DNA of 50,507 nt from an uncultured Marinomonas sp. (GTDB lineage: Bacteria; Pseudomonadota; Gammaproteobacteria; Pseudomonadales; Marinomonadaceae), in assembly GCA_947493575.1 (NCBI GenBank), contig CANLRQ010000022.1, positions 1 to 50,507 of the forward strand. The letters are read 5' to 3'. Position 1 is the stretch's first letter. Every line of letters starts with the position of its first letter. A model generated the notes under the pieces. It had not been told where the DNA came from. It did not search any database and saw only the letters and a program-made list of their open reading frames with translations. Shown piece by piece: positions 8,875 to 18,277 of this stretch. The translations under genes were made by a program, and so were the position numbers.

Positions 8875-9888
8875 ATGAGTTTATTTAAGAAAGTATTTAA
8901 AACAGCAACAATTGGCGCAGCACTTCTTGTTGGATTAAATACAGCTTCCCATGCTGTTGATTTGAAGTTTTTTACAGTTGGTACTGGCGGAACAGCCTAT
9001 ACTTATTATCCTGTTGGCGGTGTTATTGCTAATGCTATCTCTAACCCACCAGGATCTCGTTCTTGTTCTGAAGGCGGTAGCTGTGGCGTAGATGGCTTAA
9101 TTGCTTCTGCGGTTTCTTCTCGTGGGTCTGTTGATAATGTAAACGCGGTTTTATCAGGTTTACGTGATTCAGGTTTTGCTCAATCTGATGTGGCTTACTG
9201 GGCTTATACCGGTACAGGCACAATGAAAGGTAAAAAACCAGCAACCGATCTTCGTACTATTGCCGCTTTATTTGAAGAACACATTCACTTAGTGTCTTTA
9301 GCTAGTAGCGGTATCAACTCTGTTGCAGACTTAAAAGGCAAGCGTGTGTCTTTGGATGAACCAGGGTCAGGTACTTACGTAGATGCCAAATTAATTCTTG
9401 AAGCAAATGGCTTAGCTACCAAAGATGTAAATGTTGAAGCCCTAAAAGGCAACGCAGCTTCAGAAGCATTACGTAATGGTAAAATTGATGCCTTCTTCAC
9501 TGTTGCTGGTTACCCAACAGGAAGTATTGTTGAATTAGCGTCTGCTGAAGATATTAAATTGGTTCCAATTGATGGCCCTGCTGCTAAAGCTTTAACAGAC
9601 AAATATGGTTTCTTTGCTGAAAGTAGCATTCCTTCAGGTACTTATGAAGGTGTAGATGCAACAACCACAGTTGCTGTTGGCGCCCAATGGTATACAAGTG
9701 TCAAACAAGATGATGAGCTTATATATAACATTACTAAAGCCTTATGGAACGATCAATCTCGTAAGTTATTAGACGTTGGCCACTCTAAAGGAAAAAACAT
9801 TACACTTGAAACTGCTTTAAATGGTGTTGGTGTTCCTTTACACCCAGGTGCAGAACGTTTTTATAAAGAATCTGGCATTCTTAAGTAA
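8875..9888 (+). CDS. TAXI-type TRAP transporter solute-binding protein
   Basis: A 337-aa periplasmic binding protein. A Sec signal peptide (about 1-27, ending ASHA) is followed by VDLKFFTVGTGGTAYTYYPVGG, the start of the mature TAXI fold. LKGKRVSLDEPGSGTY is the conserved central TAXI motif. Family members often bind glutamate/glutamine or dicarboxylates; the ligand here is unknown. A perfect ribosome-binding site, GGAG, lies 8 bp before the ATG. The permease gene follows after a terminator-like hairpin, which should make binding protein more abundant than permease, as transport systems need. Two cysteines (about 64 and 70, CSEGGSC) in a loop near the N-terminus may form a disulfide. Confidence 0.93.
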   Translation: MSLFKKVFKTATIGAALLVGLNTASHAVDLKFFTVGTGGTAYTYYPVGGVIANAISNPPGSRSCSEGGSCGVDGLIASAVSSRGSVDNVNAVLSGLRDSGFAQSDVAYWAYTGTGTMKGKKPATDLRTIAALFEEHIHLVSLASSGINSVADLKGKRVSLDEPGSGTYVDAKLILEANGLATKDVNVEALKGNAASEALRNGKIDAFFTVAGYPTGSIVELASAEDIKLVPIDGPAAKALTDKYGFFAESSIPSGTYEGVDATTTVAVGAQWYTSVKQDDELIYNITKALWNDQSRKLLDVGHSKGKNITLETALNGVGVPLHPGAERFYKESGILK

Positions 9889-9909
9889 TACCACTTTTTA
9901 ATAATGACT

Positions 9910-9935
9910 CGGGTGCTTTTAGCACCCGTTTTTTT
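9910..9935 (+). terminator. Intrinsic terminator/attenuator between binding protein and permease
   Basis: CGGGTGC-TTTTA-GCACCCG forms a 7-bp GC-rich stem followed by seven T residues. Because the permease follows only 23 bp later without a clear new promoter, it probably acts as a partial terminator that sets the binding protein to permease ratio. Confidence 0.9.
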
Positions 9936-9958
9936 CATTAGTTTTTATTGGAGTTATC

Positions 9959-11992
9959 ATGTCGTCTGATGCAGATAGAAAACTCACCCCCGAAGAGCTA
10001 GCTGCGATAGAAAGAAAGTACGACCCTGAACTTGCCTTCCGACCTATTGGTAAAACGTTAACCTTAATTATTGCGGCAATTCTTGTTGCTATGTCTAGCT
10101 ACCATTTCTATGCCTCTGGTTTCGGCTTAGTACGAGAAGTTCTACATAGAGGCATACACATTTCGTTTGTCTTAGGTCTCGTCTTTTTACTTTTTTCATA
10201 CCGTAAATCTCCATCCACAGACCTTCCAGCCCCAACTTGGTATCGAATAAGTGGCGTATCCATACTTGATGTCATTTTCAGTATATCGTCTGTAGCTGCT
10301 GCCTTATATTTGCCCCTACTTCCACCAGAAGTACTGGCTGAGCGTGTAGGTAACCCTTCAGAAATTGATATTTTAATGGGTACAGCATTATTGCTCCTAA
10401 CTCTGGAAGCCACCCGCAGGTCTGTTGGGCCAACACTGCCTATCATTGGATTAATCTTCATTGCATTTGCTTTATTTGGTCCATATGCTCCCGGTGCACT
10501 GAAACATGGCGGTACAAGCTGGCTTGGTTTAGTAAACCACCTTTACTTAACAAACCAAGGTATTTATGGCGTTGCCATTGGTGTAATGGCCCAGTATGTC
10601 TTCTTATTCATTCTATTTGGCGTTCTAGCCACTAGAATAGGTTTAGGTCAGCTATTCATTGATCTGGCGATGGTTATTGCAGGAAGATATTCCGGCGGAC
10701 CAGCTAAAGTGGCGATATTCTCCTCTGCTTTTATGGGAACTATTTCGGGTTCATCAATAGCCAATACGGTGACAACAGGTGCGCTAACAATCCCTGCTAT
10801 GAAGAAAGTAGGTTACCCACCTCACTTCTCGGGTGCCGTTGAAGCAACGTCTTCAACAGGTGGGCAAATTACGCCTCCTATTCTAGGTGCCGCAGCCTTC
10901 ATCATGGTTGAATATCTCGAAATTCCATTAAGAGATGTATTAACTGCCGCTCTTTTCCCGGCATTACTCCATTATTACGGCATTTTCATCATGGTGCATC
11001 TTGAAGCCAAGAAATTGGGGCTTAGAGGTTTGAGCTCCGAAGAATTGCCAAAAGCAGGGTTAGTGATAAAACAACACTGGTTATCCATTATTCCTCTGGC
11101 GATTTTGGTGTATTTCATTCTAGATGGAAGAACACCCGATTTTGCTGCGGTGTATGGCATTATTGCCTGTGTCGTTGTTGGTTTCCTAAATCCTGTCAAC
11201 CGACTTTCTATTAAAGATTTATGGGACTCATTGGCTCTTGGTGCGAAAAACACATTAGCAGTTGGTGCTGCTGCTGCCACCGTTGGTATTGTTGTTGGTG
11301 TTGTAACATTAACAGGAGTTGGCTTTAGATTAGGTTACGTTGTGGTACAAACTGCAACCGATATGGGAGCTGTGATTGGTAATATTTGGCCACTTAACTT
11401 CTTCTCTATTGAGCAATGGGCTCTGTTTGTCTCACTTATTCTAATTGCACTTGCGTGTATTATTATGGGGGCAGGTATACCAACAACAGCGACTTACATC
11501 ATTTTGGTTGCCGTGGCAGCTCCTGCATTAGCACAATTAAATGTACAGCCTTTAGTGTCGCATTTCTTTGTGTTTTATTACGGGGTTCTCGCCGATATTA
11601 CACCGCCAGTTGCACTGGCAGCCTATGCCGCCGCAGGAATTGCAGGAGCCAACCCATTTAAAACGGGTAATACGGCTTTCCGCTTAGGCATTGCTAAGGC
11701 TCTGGTTCCATTTGTATTCGTTTATTCTCCCGCACTATTAATCGTGGCTGATGGCTTCACTTGGTATGCCTTCTTCGTTACGTTAATAGGCGCTATGCTT
11801 GGTATTGCAACACTAGGAACCGCTTTTGCGGGCTATCTATTTGCCCCAATGAGCATGGCTCAACGCTGGTGGTTTGCTTTAGTATCTTTCCTCTTTATTG
11901 CTCCTGGAGTATTAACGATGGCAATTGGTTTGGTTCTCATTGCACCAATGATCATCCTTCAATTGCGCCAGAAAAAAACCGCAATATCCTAG
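9959..11992 (+). CDS. TRAP transporter permease (fused small and large subunits, TAXI type)
   Basis: A 677-aa inner-membrane permease. The first roughly 190 residues (about four membrane segments) correspond to the DctQ-like small subunit and the remainder to the DctM-like large subunit, fused as is normal in TAXI systems. Signature segments include SSAFMGTISGSSIANTVTTG and EATSSTGGQITPPILGAAAF, the conserved ion/substrate-site region, and MGAGIPTTATYIILVAVAAP, its C-terminal counterpart. It works with the periplasmic protein encoded just upstream to drive Na+-coupled uptake of an organic acid. The start ATG at 9959 has a GGAG ribosome-binding site. The gene ends 266 bp before the convergent msrB, with a MITE in the gap. 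Confidence 0.95.
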   Translation: MSSDADRKLTPEELAAIERKYDPELAFRPIGKTLTLIIAAILVAMSSYHFYASGFGLVREVLHRGIHISFVLGLVFLLFSYRKSPSTDLPAPTWYRISGVSILDVIFSISSVAAALYLPLLPPEVLAERVGNPSEIDILMGTALLLLTLEATRRSVGPTLPIIGLIFIAFALFGPYAPGALKHGGTSWLGLVNHLYLTNQGIYGVAIGVMAQYVFLFILFGVLATRIGLGQLFIDLAMVIAGRYSGGPAKVAIFSSAFMGTISGSSIANTVTTGALTIPAMKKVGYPPHFSGAVEATSSTGGQITPPILGAAAFIMVEYLEIPLRDVLTAALFPALLHYYGIFIMVHLEAKKLGLRGLSSEELPKAGLVIKQHWLSIIPLAILVYFILDGRTPDFAAVYGIIACVVVGFLNPVNRLSIKDLWDSLALGAKNTLAVGAAAATVGIVVGVVTLTGVGFRLGYVVVQTATDMGAVIGNIWPLNFFSIEQWALFVSLILIALACIIMGAGIPTTATYIILVAVAAPALAQLNVQPLVSHFFVFYYGVLADITPPVALAAYAAAGIAGANPFKTGNTAFRLGIAKALVPFVFVYSPALLIVADGFTWYAFFVTLIGAMLGIATLGTAFAGYLFAPMSMAQRWWFALVSFLFIAPGVLTMAIGLVLIAPMIILQLRQKKTAIS

Positions 11993-12063
11993 CCGGAGAT
12001 AATACGATTTTCTAATTTTGAAAGTCATTTAGCACCAAAAAAACCAATAGTAAAAGTTATACT

Positions 12064-12203
12064 GAGATCTTTGCACGAAGTCATGAGCGATGATAAGACG
12101 AGGCAACAACAGACGAAAAAGCGGAGTTTATGAGTGATGAATGAGCATTTTAAGTCTGTTTTTAACAAAGTATTAGCAAGCGCAATAGTCGTGCAAAGGT
12201 CTC
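12064..12203 (+). mobile_element. Family B MITE, 140 bp, TSD ATACT
   Basis: Ends GAGATCTTTGCACGA and TCGTGCAAAGGTCTC are inverted repeats with one mismatch. Perfect 5-bp direct repeats ATACT flank it at 12059-12063 and 12204-12208. Inside, AACAGAC and GTCTGTT form a second inverted pair. It lies between the convergent 3' ends of the TRAP permease and msrB. Confidence 0.9.
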
Positions 12204-12257
12204 ATACTATTGGTTTTTTATGCACTGAGACTAAGTGCAAAACTCTTAGCCAGACTA

Positions 12258-12632
12258 TTATTCGGCTGCAACAAACTTCATTGAAATAGAATTCACACAA
12301 TGGCGAATGTTTTTATCCGTTAAATATTCCCCTTCAAAAACATGCCCAAGATGCCCATCGCACGTTGCACATACAATCTCAATTCGATGGCCATCAGCAT
12401 CAGGCACACGTTTAACTGCACCAGAAATCTCGTCATCAAAACTAGGCCACCCACAATGGGAAGGAAACTTATGTTCTGAATGATAAAGAGGAGTTTCACA
12501 TTGCTTGCAAACATAGACCCCCCCCTCAAATAAATCCGTATATGCTCCAGTAAAAGCACGCTCAGTCCCTTTATGTAAAATGACTCGTTGCTCTTCTAAA
12601 GTAAGTGTATTTAACTTTTCTTTAGTAGCCAA
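12258..12632 (-). CDS. msrB: Peptide-methionine (R)-S-oxide reductase MsrB
   Basis: Reduces R-epimer methionine sulfoxide in proteins. Two zinc-binding CxxC motifs (CKQC and CATC), the motif HCGWPSF and the catalytic Cys in RHCVNSISMKF are all present; the core GHLGHVFEG is intact. The preferred start is TTG at 12632, giving 124 aa beginning MATKEKLNTL, because AAGGGGAG lies 5 bp before it. A longer reading frame to TTG at 12656 exists but has no ribosome-binding site and adds a non-conserved MFIFKGSK. It is transcribed alone and is convergent with the TRAP operon. Confidence 0.95.
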   Translation of the reverse strand: MATKEKLNTLTLEEQRVILHKGTERAFTGAYTDLFEGGVYVCKQCETPLYHSEHKFPSHCGWPSFDDEISGAVKRVPDADGHRIEIVCATCDGHLGHVFEGEYLTDKNIRHCVNSISMKFVAAE

Positions 12633-12723
12633 TTTGCTCCCCTTGAATATAAACAATAATAATGAATCCGATTCTAGTCATGGGGGTCGTAACAAGTAAA
12701 TAATTATTTCCTTTTCATTCAAT

Positions 12724-12759
12724 AAAAAAGCAGAATGAGCAATGTTGCCCCATTCTGCT
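12724..12759 (-). terminator. Intrinsic terminator of the scoAB-thiolase operon
   Basis: On the minus strand, AGCAGAATG and CATTCTGCT form a perfect 9-bp stem around a 13-nt loop, followed by six T residues. It lies about 60 bp past the thiolase stop. Confidence 0.85.
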
Positions 12760-12787
12760 TTGTACTTTGTGATTTGCACTTTACTAA

Positions 12788-12803
12788 GGAAGGTGCAAAC
12801 AAG
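12788..12803 (+). repeat. Family A end fragment (GGAAGGTGCAAACAAG)
   Basis: Only the 16-bp terminal motif of family A is present, preceded by CTAA. It lies between the thiolase stop and its terminator. It looks like a solo end left after loss of the rest. Confidence 0.55.
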
Positions 12804-12817
12804 TGTTTCTATTAAAG

Positions 12818-13996
12818 TTAGCTTTTCGAAACAGCCAATGCGGTTCCCATACCACCACCAATACATAGGGTCGCTAAACCTTTTTTTGCATCTGTTTTTT
12901 GCATCTCATGAATTAGAGTAACCAATACACGACATCCCGATGCACCAATGGGATGCCCAAGCGCGATTGCACCTCCATTCACATTCACTTTATTGGTGTC
13001 CCAAGCAAGCTCTTTATTAACACTTAATGCTTGTACTGCAAAGGCTTCATTCGCTTCAATTAAATCAAGCTCTTCAATCGTCCAATCAATTTTTTGTAGG
13101 CACTTTTTCGTTGCATGAATCGGACCTGTACCCATAATTTCTGGATCAATACCTGCGTTGGCGTATCCTTCTACATAAACCAGTATAGGCAAACCTAACT
13201 CTTTTGCTTTCTCTTCTGTCGTGACAATTACCATTGCCGCACCATCGTTTAATGTAGACGCATTACCCGCAGTAACCGATCCCTCTTTTTTAAATGCAGG
13301 GCGAAGTTTACCCAGTGACTCCGCCGTTGTTTGAGGTCTAGGCTGTTCATCTTCTTCAATAATAAGGTCGTCTTTCCTTCTTTGAGGAACACGTATAGCA
13401 ACAATTTCATCTTTAAAGCGTCCAGCAGACAATGATTCAGACGCTTTTTTCTGAGACGCAGCAGCAAACTCATCTTGTTCTGAACGTGAGATATTCCAAC
13501 GTTCCGCGATGTTTTCCGCTGTCATACCCATATGGTAATCGTTAAACGCATCCCATAGTCCATCAGTAACCATGGAGTCAACCAAGCCCCAATTACCCAT
13601 TTTCTGGCCATTACGGCTATTAGGAAGCACGTGAGCAGCTTGACTCATGGATTCTTGACCACCAGCCACAACCATTTGAGCATCTCCTGCAAGGATCGCT
13701 TGTGCCGCTAACTGCACTGCTTTTAATCCAGAGCCACACACCTTATTAATGGTCATTGCGGAAACATGGTTCCCTAAGCCTGCTTTTAAAGCCGTTTGGC
13801 GAGCTGGATTTTGACCACAACCAGCCGTTAATACTTGCCCAAGAATGACTTCATCAATATGCGACTTCACTTCAGGTTGTTGATTTAGCATACTCGACAA
13901 AAGCTGTCTTCCAATTTCTACGGCACTTAATGAAGATAAGCCACCGGAGAATGCACCAATCGGTGTGCGCTTGGCTGCAACAATCACAATTTTCAT
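12818..13996 (-). CDS. atoB: Acetyl-CoA C-acetyltransferase (thiolase)
   Basis: A 392-aa thiolase that splits acetoacetyl-CoA into two acetyl-CoA, or does the reverse condensation. The acylated Cys lies in [12 protein letters not shown] (about residue 89), the active-site His in [16 protein letters not shown] and the second catalytic Cys in LCIGGGMG near the C-terminus. Length is that of biosynthetic-type thiolases (about 390 aa). It is the third gene of a scoA-scoB-thiolase unit (63-105 bp gaps) that ends in a strong terminator. Together the three would activate acetoacetate with succinyl-CoA and cleave it. A role in polyhydroxybutyrate synthesis is possible but no phaB or phaC is present. 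Confidence 0.94.
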   Translation of the reverse strand: MKIVIVAAKRTPIGAFSGGLSSLSAVEIGRQLLSSMLNQQPEVKSHIDEVILGQVLTAGCGQNPARQTALKAGLGNHVSAMTINKVCGSGLKAVQLAAQAILAGDAQMVVAGGQESMSQAAHVLPNSRNGQKMGNWGLVDSMVTDGLWDAFNDYHMGMTAENIAERWNISRSEQDEFAAASQKKASESLSAGRFKDEIVAIRVPQRRKDDLIIEEDEQPRPQTTAESLGKLRPAFKKEGSVTAGNASTLNDGAAMVIVTTEEKAKELGLPILVYVEGYANAGIDPEIMGTGPIHATKKCLQKIDWTIEELDLIEANEAFAVQALSVNKELAWDTNKVNVNGGAIALGHPIGASGCRVLVTLIHEMQKTDAKKGLATLCIGGGMGTALAVSKS

Positions 13997-14059
13997 AACA
14001 TTGTTTCCACTAAATTAGTAAAGATTTGCCTTTCAATATTCTATGTAGACTTTATAAGA

Positions 14060-14719
14060 TCAATTAAATTGCATTTCTGGGACATGATCAGGAACGATGA
14101 GTTTGCCCTGTGTTTTTTCTTTAATTTCTTCAACACTAACACCTGGAGCACGTTCTTTTAATACAAAAGCCCCATCTTGAATCTCCAACCATGCTAGATC
14201 AGTCAGTACTTTTTTAATGCAGCCTTTTCCTGTAAGAGGTAAAGAACAAGTATCCAATAATTTAGAATCGCCATTTTTAGAGGCATGAGTCATAGTAACA
14301 ATGATGTTATCTGCACCCGCTACCAAATCCATTGCGCCGCCCATTCCCTTAATCAACTTATTAGGAATCATCCAAGACGCTATATTACCCTGTACATCTA
14401 CTTCAAATGCACCAAGAACGGTTAAATCAACATGACCACCACGAATCATAGCGAAAGATTCAGCCGAAGAAAAAATAGAAGCGCCCTTCACAGCTGTCAC
14501 TGTTTGCTTGCCAGCATTGATCATATCAGCATCAATAGTTTCATCAGTGGGAAACTCTCCCATGCCTAATAAGCCATTTTCAGATTGCAACATTACTTCC
14601 ATGCCATCAGGAACAAAATTGGCTACCAAAGTTGGAATACCAATACCTAAATTCACATAAAAGCCATCTTGTAATTCACGTGCAACACGCATCGCCATTT
14701 GATCTCTAGAAAGTCCCAT
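14060..14719 (-). CDS. scoB: 3-oxoacid CoA-transferase subunit B
   Basis: A 219-aa beta subunit that carries the catalytic glutamate in LQSENGLLGMGEFP, forming the glutamyl-CoA thioester intermediate that moves CoA from succinyl-CoA to acetoacetate. VNLGIGIPTLVANFVP is the usual N-terminal signature. The frame extends to TTG at 14731, but the ATG at 14719 (MGLSRDQMAMRVARELQ) matches the family start and has GGGTG just upstream. It lies 69 bp after scoA and shares its transcript. Confidence 0.94.
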   Translation of the reverse strand: MGLSRDQMAMRVARELQDGFYVNLGIGIPTLVANFVPDGMEVMLQSENGLLGMGEFPTDETIDADMINAGKQTVTAVKGASIFSSAESFAMIRGGHVDLTVLGAFEVDVQGNIASWMIPNKLIKGMGGAMDLVAGADNIIVTMTHASKNGDSKLLDTCSLPLTGKGCIKKVLTDLAWLEIQDGAFVLKERAPGVSVEEIKEKTQGKLIVPDHVPEMQFN

Positions 14720-14788
14720 AACATCACCCAAATACAGTTTTTAAATAATCTTGTAAAAATAAATGTCTAATCGTCAAAATACTGCTTT

Positions 14789-15493
14789 TTAAGCAGATTC
14801 AGTCACTGTGCGCTTTTCAATTCGCTTTTCAAAAGTGCCAACGATTAAGCGATCAACATAAATACCTGGTGTATGGATGTGCGCTGGATCCAACTCACCC
14901 ACTTCAACCAACTCTTCCACTTCAACTACAGTGATTTTTCCTGCTGTTGCAGCAAGAGGGTTAAAGTTTTGTGCGGTATGACGGTAAATGACATTTCCAT
15001 AACGATCCGCTTTCCAACCTTTCACAATCGCAAAGTCACCACGGATTGATTCTTCAAGTAGATATTCTCGGCCATTGAACTCTCTTACTTCTTTGCCTTC
15101 AGCAATGGGCGTTCCTACACCTGTTGCAGTATAAAATGCTGGAATACCGGCACCACCGGCTCTCATTTTTTCTGCTAAAGTCCCCTGAGGCGTAAGCTCA
15201 ACTTCCAACTCTCCATTTAATAATTGCTTTTCGAATAGTGCGTTTTCGCCAACATACGAAGACACCATCTTCTTCACCTGCATGTCTTCTAATAAAACAC
15301 CTAAACCAAAGCCATCTACACCACAATTATTCGACACAATCGTTAGTTCTTTGGTTTGACGCTTTTTTATTTCTGCAATTAGGTTTTCTGGAATACCACA
15401 TAATCCAAAACCACCTGCAATAATGGTCATTCCATCTTCTATTCCAGCCATTGCTTCTTCATAGCTACCCACTACTTTATCGAAACCCGCCAT
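14789..15493 (-). CDS. scoA: 3-oxoacid CoA-transferase subunit A
   Basis: A 234-aa alpha subunit of the heterodimeric CoA-transferase. The glycine-rich motif [13 protein letters not shown] near residues 28-40 and the segments [12 protein letters not shown] and [16 protein letters not shown] are conserved CoA-transferase family I features. It is the first gene of the scoA-scoB-thiolase operon, with ribosome-binding site AAGGGG before ATG 15493. The divergent LysR gene starts 121 bp away, so it is the likely regulator. atoD is an equivalent name if the preferred CoA donor is acetyl-CoA rather than succinyl-CoA; sequence alone does not decide this. Confidence 0.94.
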   Translation of the reverse strand: MAGFDKVVGSYEEAMAGIEDGMTIIAGGFGLCGIPENLIAEIKKRQTKELTIVSNNCGVDGFGLGVLLEDMQVKKMVSSYVGENALFEKQLLNGELEVELTPQGTLAEKMRAGGAGIPAFYTATGVGTPIAEGKEVREFNGREYLLEESIRGDFAIVKGWKADRYGNVIYRHTAQNFNPLAATAGKITVVEVEELVEVGELDPAHIHTPGIYVDRLIVGTFEKRIEKRTVTESA

Positions 15494-15614
15494 TTTGATA
15501 CCCCTTTGAGCATTAAATATTTACTTAGAAACCTGTTTTTTACTTGTTTTCAGTGTGTATTAGTTTTATATATTAGTTAAGTTTATTTTTTCTATTTATT
15601 AATCAGGTTTTTCA

Positions 15615-16517
15615 ATGAATGTTAAACAAATTAGAGCATTTACAACCATTGCTCGCACCTTGAGTTTTGCAGAAGCCGCCAACATACTCCACTTATCCCA
15701 ACCTACTTTAAGTCTTACTATAAAGAATCTAGAAGAATCTTTAGGGGGGCGTTTACTAAGTCGGACAACAAGAACCATTTCTCTTACACCTGAAGGTGAA
15801 GCTTTACTACCTATTACCAAACAACTGCTCGCACAATGGGATAACGCGGAAGAAGAAATACATCAACGCTTTTCGTTAAAAAAAGGCAAGATAGCCATTG
15901 CCGCCATGCCTTCTTTTGCCGCATCACTTTTGCCTGAAGGATTAGTCAACTACCATAAAAAATACCCAAAGATTAAAATTGAAGTACACGACGTTCTAGC
16001 AGATTCTGTGGTCGATATGGTACGTCAAGGACGTCTTGAAATTGGAATATCATTCGATCCAGGTAATAACGAAGATTTAAACTTTAAACCGCTATTCAAG
16101 GACAGATTTATTGCTGTTCTCCCAGCAAAGCACCCTTTAACAGATTTACATGAAATAACTTGGAAAGACCTGTTAATAAACGATTTTATCACTCTCCAAC
16201 GCCCATCTAGCGTTCGCCAGATGATAGAAGAGACTCTTGAGTTAAACGGTTTGGCCTTGTCTGTTGCTTATGACGCACACCAGCTTGCCACTGTAGGACG
16301 AATGGTTGCAACTGGTTTAGGTGTCGCAGTGGTGCCTGCACTTTGTGAACAACAAATGCGAGAACAAGGAGCTTATTGCTTACCCGTTATCGAGCCTATG
16401 ATTGAAAGAGATATAGGCATCATTACCCGCAGTAGAACCCAATTATCCAGTGCAGCTATGGCCATGATAGACGTACTTATTCGTACATTTGAACAAAAAA
16501 GAATGAAGAATTTATAA
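15615..16517 (+). CDS. LysR-family transcriptional regulator
   Basis: A 300-aa LysR-type regulator. The N-terminal winged helix-turn-helix (about 1-60) contains SFAEAANILHLSQPTLSLTI followed by LEESLGGRLLSRTTRTISLT, both signature segments. The C-terminal part (about 90-295) is a periplasmic-binding-like effector domain starting KGKIAIAAMPSFAASLLPEG. It is divergent from scoAB-thiolase, and the AT-rich 121-bp gap would hold both promoters, so it most likely activates the ketoacid operon in response to a short-chain acid or CoA ester. That role is inferred from position. No LysR box could be assigned with confidence. Confidence 0.92.
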   Translation: MNVKQIRAFTTIARTLSFAEAANILHLSQPTLSLTIKNLEESLGGRLLSRTTRTISLTPEGEALLPITKQLLAQWDNAEEEIHQRFSLKKGKIAIAAMPSFAASLLPEGLVNYHKKYPKIKIEVHDVLADSVVDMVRQGRLEIGISFDPGNNEDLNFKPLFKDRFIAVLPAKHPLTDLHEITWKDLLINDFITLQRPSSVRQMIEETLELNGLALSVAYDAHQLATVGRMVATGLGVAVVPALCEQQMREQGAYCLPVIEPMIERDIGIITRSRTQLSSAAMAMIDVLIRTFEQKRMKNL

Positions 16518-16577
16518 AAGGAAAAAGCTATTTTTATAGCAATCAATAAAGTCATAGAAGCAAAGTAATTTCACCTA

Positions 16578-16732
16578 GAGACCTTTGCACGAAGTCATGA
16601 ACGATGATAAAACAAGACAAAAAAAGACGAGACAAAAACAGACGAAAAAGCGGAGTTTATGAGTTATAAATGCGCATTTTAAGTCTGTTTTTAACAAAGT
16701 ATTAGCTAGCGCGATAGTCGTGCAAAGGTCTC
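16578..16732 (+). mobile_element. Family B MITE, 155 bp, TSD ACCTA
   Basis: Perfect ends: GAGACCTTTGCACGA on the left and GTCGTGCAAAGGTCTC on the right. Perfect 5-bp direct repeats ACCTA flank it at 16573-16577 and 16733-16737. It is longer than the 140-bp copies because an AAAAAGACGAGAC-like segment is partly duplicated. It lies between the convergent LysR and M48 protease genes. Confidence 0.9.
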
Positions 16733-16803
16733 ACCTAATAATAAAGCAAAAACTTGGCTCCTATAAACTTATCTGGCTATCAATTTATTGAGCGGTAAAC
16801 GGC

Positions 16804-17607
16804 TCAATAACAATTTGCTTGTTTATTTAAAGATACAAGTTGTTGATATGTCGCTAAAGGCTCGGCCATATTACTATTAAGATCATCAATTCTTGTCGAA
16901 TGCGAGGGGTGGGTTGACATCAACTCCGATGGTTGCTTTCCTGAATTTGCACTCATATTTCTCCATAATTGTGTACTTTCACGAGGATCAAACCCAGCTT
17001 TTGCCATTAAATCTAACCCCATTAAATCCGCTTCAGATTCATGAGCTCGGCTAAATGGTAAAATAATACCGTATTGAGCTCCCAGACCGAGCCCTTGAAA
17101 AATAGCTTGTTTAGCGGGTGTATTTTCACCACTTAGTTTCTGGCCAAGAGCTAACAGTTGGCTGGTTGCTAATTGCGTAGACACTCGCTCATTACCATGC
17201 CGAGCTAAGACATGCCCGACTTCATGGCCCATTACAGAGGCCAATTGAGACTGATTCGTCGCAACCTTTAGCAGCCCTGTATACACACCAATTTTATAAC
17301 CCGGTAATGCAAAAGCATTCACTTTTTCATCATCAAACAAAACAACTTCCCATGCTTGATCACGATACTCTTCAGGCAATACATGAATAATGCGATCAGC
17401 AACACACTGAACATGCGTTGTTAGATTGGCATTCGATGACGTTTTAATCTCGGTTTTCATCGCTGAAAAGGATTCAACACCCATTTTATTTAATTGACTG
17501 TCTGGCAAGAAAACAAATTGAGAGCGTCCTGTCGGAGAAGAGCTACATGCAACCAAAGCAATCGCAGCAGCACCAATTATAAAATTACGTATAATATTTG
17601 TATTCAT
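16804..17607 (-). CDS. M48-family metalloprotease, lipoprotein
   Basis: A 267-aa zinc endopeptidase, probably anchored in a membrane facing the periplasm. The signal peptide ends in a lipobox (IALVAC, lipidated Cys21). The zinc motif HEVGH has His128 and His132 with catalytic Glu129; the third ligand is the glutamate of ESEADLMGLDLM (about 190). NAFALPGYKIGVYTGLL is the standard upstream M48 segment. It resembles LoiP/YcaL-type proteases, which take part in outer-membrane protein quality control. It follows the DUF2750-like gene by 27 bp, with ribosome-binding site GAGGAT, so the two are probably co-transcribed. Residue +2 after Cys is Ser, which favours outer-membrane sorting. Confidence 0.94.
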   Translation of the reverse strand: MNTNIIRNFIIGAAAIALVACSSSPTGRSQFVFLPDSQLNKMGVESFSAMKTEIKTSSNANLTTHVQCVADRIIHVLPEEYRDQAWEVVLFDDEKVNAFALPGYKIGVYTGLLKVATNQSQLASVMGHEVGHVLARHGNERVSTQLATSQLLALGQKLSGENTPAKQAIFQGLGLGAQYGIILPFSRAHESEADLMGLDLMAKAGFDPRESTQLWRNMSANSGKQPSELMSTHPSHSTRIDDLNSNMAEPLATYQQLVSLNKQANCY

Positions 17608-17634
17608 TGAGAATCCTCGATAATAAAACGGCTC

Positions 17635-18024
17635 TTAGTTAAGCTCTACAGTCAAATCCACACCAATATCACGAGCAAATTCAGCCGTTGCAACAACAAT
17701 ACCTTCACCCGCTAAATTAGGCGCAATCCCTAATTTAAAACCGTCTTTAACCATACCTGGTAACCATTTACTACTAAAGTCAGCATAAGAAATGACACTC
17801 GCAGAAAAGCCAGCATATTCTTTGCCTTTCCATTGTTCAGCTAGGGCAGAATCATTCCAAATTGGCAAAACTTTTTCATTACCCAAGTCAATAATTAGAC
17901 ACCCTTGATCATCTTGCAGCATCCAGATGTCTTGTTCTTTTTTACAATGGGCTACCACAGCATCATAACGAGCATTACTTTGAAGTCGAAAAAAAGTTTC
18001 TATTTGTTGGCCATCAAACGGCAT
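17635..18024 (-). CDS. DUF2750-like small cytoplasmic protein
   Basis: A 129-aa acidic protein with no signal peptide or membrane segment. The layout (short helical start, WMLQDDQGCLIIDLG, VLPIWNDSALAEQW, a hydrophobic end IVVATAEFARDIG) looks like DUF2750, whose function is unknown. The assignment is from memory of the family pattern. Ribosome-binding site AGGTGA lies before ATG 18024. It is the first gene of a probable two-gene unit with the M48 protease. Confidence 0.6.
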   Translation of the reverse strand: MPFDGQQIETFFRLQSNARYDAVVAHCKKEQDIWMLQDDQGCLIIDLGNEKVLPIWNDSALAEQWKGKEYAGFSASVISYADFSSKWLPGMVKDGFKLGIAPNLAGEGIVVATAEFARDIGVDLTVELN

Positions 18025-18103
18025 GTTGTCACCTGTACATTAATTTTTTGCCATCATACCACATGACTTAAATGAAAATGACTAATTAGACTCTGTATTC
18101 TAA

Positions 18104-18237
18104 GGAAGGTACAAATAAGCCCTCTTGCCTCAGCATGTGGATAAACGCCTGCTATTCAAGGCAAGTATCGAATGTGAATAGCTGGCCTATTATCGAGATG
18201 CTCAACAAAAAATACAGTCTTTTAGTAGATATTTGCT
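18104..18237 (+). repeat. Family A dispersed repeat
   Basis: GGAAGGTACAAATAAG follows CTAA, then CTCTTGCCTCAGCATGTGG, a GCCTGCTATTCAAGG segment and a GTGAATAGCTGGCCTAT segment, matching most of the copy at 1700-1918 read on its minus strand. It lies in the gap 18025-18277, which otherwise holds nothing recognisable. Confidence 0.6.
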
Positions 18238-18277
18238 GACTTGTGTTCACTGGAATTAATGAAAGATACAAAGCATC

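Noticed and set aside
11416..12015. Two plus-strand frames rich in Cys and Tyr within the TRAP permease
   Set aside because: They are out-of-frame readings of membrane-segment codons in an intact permease gene.
15494..15614. LysR box between scoA and the regulator
   Set aside because: The region is so AT-rich that several T-N11-A patterns occur by chance, and none has convincing dyad symmetry.
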